Origin: AV40 sp963817335
GTDB lineage: Bacteria > Verrucomicrobiota > Verrucomicrobiia > Chthoniobacterales > UBA10450
NCBI GenBank assembly: GCA_963817335.1
Contig: CAWFNX010000001.1
Span: forward strand, 186,001 to 250,000
Direction: 5' to 3'
DNA length: 64,000 nt
Shown here: in pieces, positions 1-6,223 of the stretch
Position numbering within the stretch: the first letter of the stretch is position 1
Layout of the letters: each line of letters starts with the position of its first letter
The notes under the pieces: model-generated
Database searches by the model: none
Told to the model about the DNA's origin: nothing
Seen by the model: only the letters and a program-made list of their open reading frames with translations
Made by a program: the position numbers and the translations under genes

Positions 1-1
1 A

Positions 2-577
2 CCCCCTGAAGCTGAGAAAGAGTTTGCCGATGCAATCGCGAACGCAGGCGACATCGCCGGTTACTGGATCAATCGCCGCTTCTTCTTTTTGGGCCGCTGG
101 TTGCGTCACGCTTATTACCCAAACTGGAACCTCCGGCTATTTCGACACTCGTTAGGTCGATACGAAAAACTTACAGACCTGCAGACTGACAGCGGCGACA
201 ACGAAGTGCACGAGCACGTCGTTGTAAATGGGAAGACCTCGCGATTGCGTTGTGAAATGGATCATTATGCGTTCCCGTCGGTTGACGTCTTCATCGAGAA
301 GCACAACCGCTATTCAAACTGGGAAGCGCGGGTTGCGGCCGAAGGAAAAGGCGGGGAAGCGCTGACGCACGAACATGTCGATCTTAAGCGGTCGCTGAAA
401 ATGGTTGCGAGGCGGCTGCCGTTTCGTCCGCTGTTGCGATTCCTTTACATCTACATTTGGCAAAAAGGTTTTCTCGACGGTCGCGAGGGTTATTACTTCG
501 CCCGGCTTCACGCTACCTATGAATTTCTGATCGTTGCGAAAACTTACGAATATCGGAAGCGCAGCGAGCGGACCTGA
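2..577 (+). CDS. Glycosyltransferase family 2, C-terminal part (5' end outside window)
   Basis: The reading frame is open from the first bases of the window, so the gene begins upstream; 191 residues are visible. The remaining part carries features of the C-terminus of WaaE/KdtX-type family 2 glycosyltransferases: a region with His-Val and Asp-His-Tyr before FPSVDVFIEKHNRYSNW, then KGGEAL and a basic amphipathic end (KMVARRLPFRPLLRFLYIY, GFLDGREGYYFA). Such enzymes add sugars to lipopolysaccharide core or other surface glycans at the cytoplasmic membrane. The catalytic N-terminal domain is not visible. It converges on the sugar-phosphate transferase gene that ends 14 bp away, consistent with a polysaccharide locus. 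The sugar donor cannot be read from the sequence. Confidence 0.75.
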   Translation, partial: PPEAEKEFADAIANAGDIAGYWINRRFFFLGRWLRHAYYPNWNLRLFRHSLGRYEKLTDLQTDSGDNEVHEHVVVNGKTSRLRCEMDHYAFPSVDVFIEKHNRYSNWEARVAAEGKGGEALTHEHVDLKRSLKMVARRLPFRPLLRFLYIYIWQKGFLDGREGYYFARLHATYEFLIVAKTYEYRKRSERT

Positions 578-590
578 GAAGCCGCTCGTT

Positions 591-1985
591 TCAGTAGGCC
601 GTGTGCGGCGGCTTCATCAAGTGCCAGAAGGTCCGCACGATGATCGCGAGTTCGAGCGACAGGTTCCAATTCTCAAGGTACTCTATGTCGCAGGCGACTC
701 GATTGGCGATGTCCGAGCCATTGTGCGCTTCTCCGCGAAAGCCGCGCACTTGGGCGAGACCGGTAATACCCGGCTTCACAAACGTCCGCACATGATAGTT
801 CGCCATGTATTTGGAAAATTGCTGGTTGTGCTCAATCAGGTGCGGACGCGGACCGACGATGCTCATGTCGCCGCGCAGAACGTTCCAAAATTGCGGCACC
901 TCATCGATACTCAACTTCCGAAACCACTTTCCCAAAGGGTAAACGCGCTCGTCTTCAAGACTGGCTTGACGTGACAGTTCACCGTTACTCGAGTGCATCG
1001 TGCGAAATTTGTAGATAACGAATTGTCGATTCTGCAGGCCGGCGCGTCGTTGAATATGGAAAAGGGGACCGGGAGACTGGGCCCGCTGGCTAAAGAACAC
1101 GATCAGCGCGAGTACTGGGAAAACGAAAACGATGATTGGAATTGCGATCGCGACGTCAATCGCGCGCTTCAGGAACTGGTTGAGTGGATTTTCCAGTGGC
1201 TCTTCCCGCAGGCCGATAAAGCGAAAGCCGCCGTCCTCAAAATGAGTGACTGAGTGCCGAAGCTTTTCTTCGAGATCGCTTAGGATTAACAAACGAATGC
1301 CAAGCTGGTCGCAGGTGTGAATGACATTTTGATAAGAGCCGGCGAAAAGTGGAAACTCGAGCAGGATCACCTGGGTGACTCCGCGCTCGATAATCACTTT
1401 CTCAACTTCATCCGGCTTGCCCAGGATCGGGATCCCGTCCTGCGTTTTGTCGATGTTCTCTTCGCAAACCAGACCGACCGTTCGCAGGCCGATTTCAGAC
1501 TTGCGGTGAAGCCACTCTCCAAGTTGCTCGGCCCGCCGACTTGAACCCACCAGCAATGTCTTGTCTTCGGTCCGGAAAATCCCGCGGGCCAGGATCGATG
1601 GAAGATAGTAATGCGAGAAGAGCAACGCGACATACAGCCAAGGCACAAAGTTGAAGAAGAACACACGCGAAATAAACGCGTCCTTGGTTGCAATCAGATA
1701 GACTACGAGCAATCCGACGCTTGCGACCGTTTGACGCAAACTGAGCCGATGGGGCCGGAGCAGTTCGTTTTGCAAAAAGTAATTCTTGGATCGGGTCAAC
1801 GCTTCCAAAAGCATCCCGAGCACAAGCATGCCGCAGTAAATGCTGTATCGTCGCCAGGTGAGCTCCGCGCTCGGCGAATAGAAGGTCACCATGATCCAGA
1901 CCCCGAGCCAGAACAGGCCGGCCACCATGACGATCTGGCAAAACAGAAAGAGGCGGTAGAGTCCTTCCGTCCGTTGCGTGACCAT
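591..1985 (-). CDS. Polyprenyl-phosphate sugar-1-phosphate transferase (EpsE/WcaJ type)
   Basis: 464 residues with the usual layout of the family: hydrophobic segments in residues 10-130, a Rossmann-like CoA-binding domain at about 140-240 (KTLLVGSSRRAEQLGEWL), a membrane segment at 273-298, and the C-terminal bacterial sugar transferase domain. Diagnostic residues are KFRTM (326-330), Asp361-Glu362 in SIDEVPQFWNVL and GPRP (378-381). The family moves a sugar-1-phosphate from a nucleotide sugar to undecaprenyl phosphate, the first step of exopolysaccharide or O-antigen repeat-unit assembly on the inner membrane. The start is ATG. It is divergent from the O-antigen-ligase-like gene, with about 150 bp between. 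A second member of the family lies at 57309-58700. The substrate sugar is unknown. Confidence 0.88.
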   Translation of the reverse strand: MVTQRTEGLYRLFLFCQIVMVAGLFWLGVWIMVTFYSPSAELTWRRYSIYCGMLVLGMLLEALTRSKNYFLQNELLRPHRLSLRQTVASVGLLVVYLIATKDAFISRVFFFNFVPWLYVALLFSHYYLPSILARGIFRTEDKTLLVGSSRRAEQLGEWLHRKSEIGLRTVGLVCEENIDKTQDGIPILGKPDEVEKVIIERGVTQVILLEFPLFAGSYQNVIHTCDQLGIRLLILSDLEEKLRHSVTHFEDGGFRFIGLREEPLENPLNQFLKRAIDVAIAIPIIVFVFPVLALIVFFSQRAQSPGPLFHIQRRAGLQNRQFVIYKFRTMHSSNGELSRQASLEDERVYPLGKWFRKLSIDEVPQFWNVLRGDMSIVGPRPHLIEHNQQFSKYMANYHVRTFVKPGITGLAQVRGFRGEAHNGSDIANRVACDIEYLENWNLSLELAIIVRTFWHLMKPPHTAY

Positions 1986-2138
1986 GTGTTATTTTGCTGC
2001 GCCGAAGATCAGAGTACGCGATGGCGGCAGACCTTCAACTCGTGCTAATCTTTCCGCGTTCATGACATTTCGATTCTGCCAACGGATCGCTCGGAGATTG
2101 AAAAGCGATTCCCATACCATGCCAGGGCACCTAGCCTA

Positions 2139-4544
2139 ATGGAGAACACAACAGACCGTGTAGAGTCCGGGCGCGACCGTAGGGGCACCCCCGGTCCGTT
2201 TCCCGAAGCGTTTCTCGCCTTGCTCCCGGTCCTCGCCTGTTTTTTCGGCGGCGCCACCCACAAATGGGCGGAAGGATTTATTTTCGCGCTCCTCGGAATC
2301 TTCCTGATCGCGCGGCCACCGCGCTATTCGCTCGGCCTGCCGATCAATCTGGTCGTCGTCGCGTTTTTGCTTTGGCCGGCCATCGGTTTTCTGCCCGCCG
2401 CCTGGTTTTACAAACCGGCCTGGCGCGCCGCTTTCACGAATGACTTCGGTATTGTCCTTCCGGCAACGTTGAGTCCGCAACCGTGGATTTCGTTGACCTG
2501 TTGGGTCGGCATCCTGGCAGGGTTGTGCTGGCTATACGTCATGTGTAGCGAACAGCTCGGGCTGCGTGAGGCGCGCACCGCCGTGCGGATGTTTACCGGT
2601 GGTATCGCCCTTTTGGCCATAGTTTGCGTTCTGCTCTGGTTTCGGCATTCGTCATTGCCCTTCTGGCATAACGCGCGTGGATTTGGACCGTTTCCAAACC
2701 GTAACCAGACCGGCAATCTCTTTGGCCTGACTGCGATCATGATCCTGGTTTGCGCGCAGGACGATCTCCGCAAAGGACGAAAACGCTGGATTGCATGGGT
2801 CATTGCGTTCGGGTTCATCATTGCCGCGATCATTTTGAATTATTCGCGCGCTGGAGTTGCGCTTCTCGTTGTCGGGAGCGCGCTTTGGCTCGGCATCTTT
2901 TCACTTCGCCAACGATCCCCGCCCAAAATCGCGGTGGTAGTTTCCTTTTTACTTCTGCTCGGCACCGCGCTTTTGATTTTCGGCGGGCAAACTCTCGAAC
3001 GATTTCATCTCCGGAACCCGGGCAGCGGCGATATCTCAAGCGACTTCCGGTGGCGGATTTTCTCGGATGTCTTCCACCTGCTTCGCGATTCGCCGTGGGC
3101 CGGAATAGGCCTTGGAAATTTTGAACCAGTCTTCGCGACATTTCGCGCCGCGTCTCTTAGTGAACAACGCGCGATTCATCCGGAGAGCGATTGGCTATGG
3201 CTGTGGACCGAGCTCGGGTGGGTAGCGGTTGTCCTGGTAGTCGTCGGATTTATTTTGATCATTCGAAAGGTCTTTCCGCTCCAGGAAGGAACTAATCAAC
3301 GGTATCGGCTCGGGACGCTCATCGCCGCAGTTCTGTTTGCGTTGCATGGCCTGATCGACGTTTCGGGTCATCGGATCGGTACCGTGTTTGCCGCAATATT
3401 TTTGCTCGGCATTTCGGTGCACCGGCCGTTCTCGTTCCGGCCAATGGGTTGGATGTCGATCTGGTTTCGCTTGACCGGCGTGATCTTGGTCGTGGTGGGC
3501 GCCTCGTGGCTCGTCTGTTCGCGCAGTCAGAAATTGCTTCCCGGTCCGGTTGGAGTGAGCAACGCCAAGCAACTTGCGGTCATTGCCAACCAGGAACACG
3601 ATTTCAACGAAGCTCTGCGGCTCACAAATATTGGGCTGCAATGGGCGCCGCTCGATTGGGAACTCTATTTTTCGCGCGCCATCGCGGAAGTTTCGCTGAA
3701 GCAAACCGAAAATGCCCTGGCCGATTTCAGGCGCGCCCGTTATATCGAGCCAAGTTCCGCCGAACTTCCACTGGTCGAAGGAACGGCCTGGCTTTCGGCA
3801 AAGCAACCTGCGCTGGCGGCCACGGCATGGCAGGAAGCGTTGCGCCGCTCTGGGCAGTCCCAACGGGCCGGAGTTTACGCGCGAATGCTAAGCAATGCCT
3901 CGCTTCGGAGTCCGGAGCTGCGACGCATTCTCGCCGAGCGTGGAGTCAGCCGTCACGACTTGGCGCTGCCGTATCTTAGCCAACTGCTGGGCGCAGACTT
4001 CAACAGTGCATTGAGCGAAGTTCTAAAAAACGATCCCGACCTCAGTTCGTATTCCGAGCCGGAGAAAATTGCTCTCTTCTCGCTTTGGTCGGAACGCGGC
4101 GATGGCGAAATGCTTGCCCAGGCAATCCAGCAACATCCGGACTGGCTGTCCTACGCCTGGTACGGCATGGCCAAATACGACGCGAGCAAAAATGATTTTC
4201 GCGCAGCCTACGATCTCACTCAAAAATATGGCGACCCGGCGGCGCTACCGCGAATTTCCTCAAACCCAAACCATCAATCTAACTCGGATCTTCTGCGGTT
4301 GGAGAGTCAGTTCCGCGCTTCGCCAGACAATTACGCGGTGGGGTACGAACTTTATCGCGCTCAAAGGCAAGTCGGTAGAACCGATGACGCGATTCAAACC
4401 GTGCGTCATTTCAGCGAGCGCAAAGGGACACCCGCTTACTGGAGATATCTTGAAGCCCAGCTCTGGGCCGAAAAACAAGACTACGGCCGCGCCTGGAAAG
4501 CCTGGGAAGGATTTCACGCTGCCAGCAACAAAGGCGTCCCGTAG
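2139..4544 (+). CDS. O-antigen ligase (WaaL/Wzy_C) family membrane protein with TPR-like C-terminus
   Basis: 801 residues. The first 460 or so are strongly hydrophobic, with roughly ten to twelve membrane segments and a Wzy_C-type ligase region (FPNRNQTGNLFG near residue 190, and a periplasmic loop containing WAGIGLGNFEPVF and HPESDWLWLW near 320-350). The last 320 residues are soluble, with helix-turn-helix repeats resembling TPRs (for example residues 485-570, with ALADFRRARYIEP). Proteins of this family polymerise or ligate undecaprenol-linked glycans on the periplasmic face. The neighbours (sugar-phosphate transferase, GT2) support a role in surface glycan assembly. Whether it is a ligase, a polymerase or a protein O-glycosyltransferase cannot be settled from sequence. 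Confidence 0.8.
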   Translation: MENTTDRVESGRDRRGTPGPFPEAFLALLPVLACFFGGATHKWAEGFIFALLGIFLIARPPRYSLGLPINLVVVAFLLWPAIGFLPAAWFYKPAWRAAFTNDFGIVLPATLSPQPWISLTCWVGILAGLCWLYVMCSEQLGLREARTAVRMFTGGIALLAIVCVLLWFRHSSLPFWHNARGFGPFPNRNQTGNLFGLTAIMILVCAQDDLRKGRKRWIAWVIAFGFIIAAIILNYSRAGVALLVVGSALWLGIFSLRQRSPPKIAVVVSFLLLLGTALLIFGGQTLERFHLRNPGSGDISSDFRWRIFSDVFHLLRDSPWAGIGLGNFEPVFATFRAASLSEQRAIHPESDWLWLWTELGWVAVVLVVVGFILIIRKVFPLQEGTNQRYRLGTLIAAVLFALHGLIDVSGHRIGTVFAAIFLLGISVHRPFSFRPMGWMSIWFRLTGVILVVVGASWLVCSRSQKLLPGPVGVSNAKQLAVIANQEHDFNEALRLTNIGLQWAPLDWELYFSRAIAEVSLKQTENALADFRRARYIEPSSAELPLVEGTAWLSAKQPALAATAWQEALRRSGQSQRAGVYARMLSNASLRSPELRRILAERGVSRHDLALPYLSQLLGADFNSALSEVLKNDPDLSSYSEPEKIALFSLWSERGDGEMLAQAIQQHPDWLSYAWYGMAKYDASKNDFRAAYDLTQKYGDPAALPRISSNPNHQSNSDLLRLESQFRASPDNYAVGYELYRAQRQVGRTDDAIQTVRHFSERKGTPAYWRYLEAQLWAEKQDYGRAWKAWEGFHAASNKGVP

Positions 4545-4754
4545 CAGCGAATTTTACATAGCGGAGCTCGGTGGCGCACTCGTATTCGAAACGGCAGACC
4601 GCCAAAGAAAGAGAACACGGCGAGCTGGGAGGCCGCCGGGTAGACGGTGCAACCGCGAGGTAGCGGCGAGTGAGCGGGAGTGAACGAGGTCGAGCCGAGT
4701 CCGAGGAAAAAACTGTAATTTAGAGCAAAGCACTCCTTGGTTGCCGCTGTACAG

Positions 4755-4878
4755 ATCTAACGAGAGCAAGCTGAGCGACCGCCGCCGGGGCGCAAGTTTT
4801 CGTCTCAAAAGCTAAACGACTCAATATCTCAATTTCTTTTCACGCCGGGCGGCCGTTCGTTCCATCGCCTGGTTAGAT
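4755..4878 (-). mobile_element. attC-like recombination site (integron cassette), downstream of the hydrolase gene
   Basis: The segment is bounded by ATCTAAC (4755-4761) and GTTAGAT (4872-4878), matching the R'' (RYYYAAC) and R' (GTTRRRY) simple-site consensus of integron attC sites. Inside these the ends are imperfectly complementary: CTGAGCGACCGCCG near the low end pairs with a CGGCCGTTCGTTCCA stretch near the high end, with unpaired bases as in folded attC. The length, 124 bp, is within the known range. Its outer arms match the second site at 5887-6009 closely, while the middle differs, as expected for attC. It overlaps the last 19 codons of the hydrolase gene. No integrase gene is visible, so this would be a CALIN-type (attC without integrase) locus. 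Confidence 0.7.
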
Positions 4879-5888
4879 GCATTGTGTGAATCGCGAGCCG
4901 ACTTGACCTGCACAAACTGCCGCCCCGAATGCAAGCTCCTGACCGCTTCAGCCGCATTTTTAAGCGCAAGCGGTGACAAGATCAAATGGATGTGATCTAC
5001 ACCAGTTACAATTGTCACCGGCACATCTTTCCCTGCCTGCTTCAGAATCTCGGCGAAGCGGTTTGGATAATAGACTTCGTCGTTTTCGCCGATCAGAATG
5101 CGGAAAGGCTGATGCATGTTGCGGAGATCTGCGAGATAGTCTTCGTGCGGCCGAAAGTTGGTTTCCAGTGCATAGGAATATTCCGAGGTCAAAATTGTCT
5201 TTGTCTTTTCGCTCACGGCGAAGCGCAGGACTGGGAGCGAATTGAAGGTTCGGAGACCGAATCCATTTAGAATCGCAAGCGCGACGATGCGCGGAACACC
5301 AACACTCACCCAACCTCCGCCGGCAGGCCGTAAACTCGGGGCATCCTGACTGAGAAACGGAGCCAGAAACAAATAGCTTTGAAAAAGATCCTGCCCACTG
5401 CTGCCCGCGAAACGCAGGGCGAATCCGCCACCTGAGGAGAAGCCGGCCAGGGTCACAGGCGCTGGCGGTGAAACCGCACGCATGAAGTCAGTGAGATCGT
5501 CTTCCAATTGCCCGATATAGCCGATCTGGCCCTTGTCGCCGGAACCACCATGGCCACGGACATCCAGCGCATGGGTCGTAAATCCTGCGGCGCTCAATTC
5601 CTTAGCCATCGGGTGCATGCTGGAGCTGGTGGCCGATGAGCCATGAATCAGCACAACGCAGCCCTCACCCGGAGCTGAGGCCGCGGGTGCATAAGATCGG
5701 TAGGTCAGCTTTGTTCCGTCGCGAGCCGTAAAGCTGGCCGGCGGTGGCAAGTCCGAAAAATCCACAGAGCTAAACGGATCGATGATGCTTCCCATCGGAT
5801 GCGGCGTCCTTGGGCCACCGAAGATTATGGCGATACCGAAAATCGCGACGACCAAACCCGGGCAGATTATTAGGACGCGCTTCAGCAT
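4821..5888 (-). CDS. Membrane-anchored alpha/beta hydrolase in a candidate integron cassette
   Basis: 355 residues. Residues 4-24 form an N-terminal membrane anchor or uncleaved signal. The alpha/beta hydrolase core shows an oxyanion-hole motif (LIHGSS, residues 80-85), a nucleophile elbow GFSSG with Ser151, an acid in GENDEVY (Asp270) and a His in GVDHIHL (His299 or His301). This is a lysophospholipase/esterase-like fold, and the substrate is unknown. Residues from about 337 on (NQAMERTAARRE and the last residues) are encoded by the attC-like site itself, so the catalytic domain effectively ends near residue 320. The ATG start lies immediately inside the other attC-like site (GTTAGATG), leaving no room for a leader or its own Shine-Dalgarno outside that site. 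Confidence 0.85.
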   Translation of the reverse strand: MLKRVLIICPGLVVAIFGIAIIFGGPRTPHPMGSIIDPFSSVDFSDLPPPASFTARDGTKLTYRSYAPAASAPGEGCVVLIHGSSATSSSMHPMAKELSAAGFTTHALDVRGHGGSGDKGQIGYIGQLEDDLTDFMRAVSPPAPVTLAGFSSGGGFALRFAGSSGQDLFQSYLFLAPFLSQDAPSLRPAGGGWVSVGVPRIVALAILNGFGLRTFNSLPVLRFAVSEKTKTILTSEYSYALETNFRPHEDYLADLRNMHQPFRILIGENDEVYYPNRFAEILKQAGKDVPVTIVTGVDHIHLILSPLALKNAAEAVRSLHSGRQFVQVKSARDSHNASNQAMERTAARREKKLRY

Positions 5889-6009
5889 CTAACGAGAATA
5901 AGCTGAGCGACGGCTGACGAGAGCGCGCTGTGCTTCGGGTTTTAGTGTTGAAGTCATCGAAAGCAAATGTTCGCGCCGGTCAGCGGTTCGCTCCAGCGTT
6001 TGGTTAGAT
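5887..6009 (-). mobile_element. attC-like recombination site (integron cassette), upstream of the hydrolase gene
   Basis: Bounded by ATCTAAC (5887-5893) and GTTAGAT (6003-6009), 123 bp. The inner arms AAGCTGAGCGACGGCTGAC and GTCAGCGGTTCGCTCCAGC are imperfectly complementary, giving a long hairpin with bulges typical of attC. The outer arms match the site at 4755-4878 almost base for base, with a divergent middle. Read on the minus strand the site ends in GTTAGATG, where the ATG is the hydrolase start codon. Together the two sites delimit a 1.13 kb unit containing one gene in the expected gene-then-attC order. Confidence 0.7.
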
Positions 6010-6158
6010 GTTGGATCGTGCATGCGAACGCGAGCGCATGAAGAAAAGAAAACACAAGAAAGCGCCGATAACAATGATGGGGATGCCGACCACCGGGCAA
6101 AGGCAAACGGGGTCGTATCTAAATATTCAAGATTTGCAGCCGACACGGCTGCCACCAT
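5889..6158 (-). CDS. Possible short cassette ORF with attC-encoded tail (low confidence)
   Basis: 89 codons from an ATG at 6158. The first 50 residues are moderately hydrophobic (MVAAVSAANLEY, LLSALSCVFFSSCARVRM), suggesting a small membrane protein. The last 38 residues, from SNQTLERTADRREHL on, are the translation of the attC-like site at 5887-6009, in the same frame in which the hydrolase reads through its own site. Its position just 5' of an attC fits a first cassette gene. There is no recognised domain and no clear Shine-Dalgarno. It may be only a degraded cassette remnant between ppdK and the hydrolase. Confidence 0.3.
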   Translation of the reverse strand: MVAAVSAANLEYLDTTPFAFARWSASPSLLSALSCVFFSSCARVRMHDPTSNQTLERTADRREHLLSMTSTLKPEAQRALVSRRSAYSR

Positions 6159-6223
6159 AACGGAGATCAAAGGACAGAGGACAGACTTAATAAGCCATCT
6201 GCGTTGACGGCCGTTGCGATTAC

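Noticed and set aside
4554..4808. Minus-strand 84-codon frame downstream of the attC-like site
   Set aside because: It has no domain or Shine-Dalgarno and begins inside the attC-like site; low-complexity Arg/Leu content fits a chance frame.
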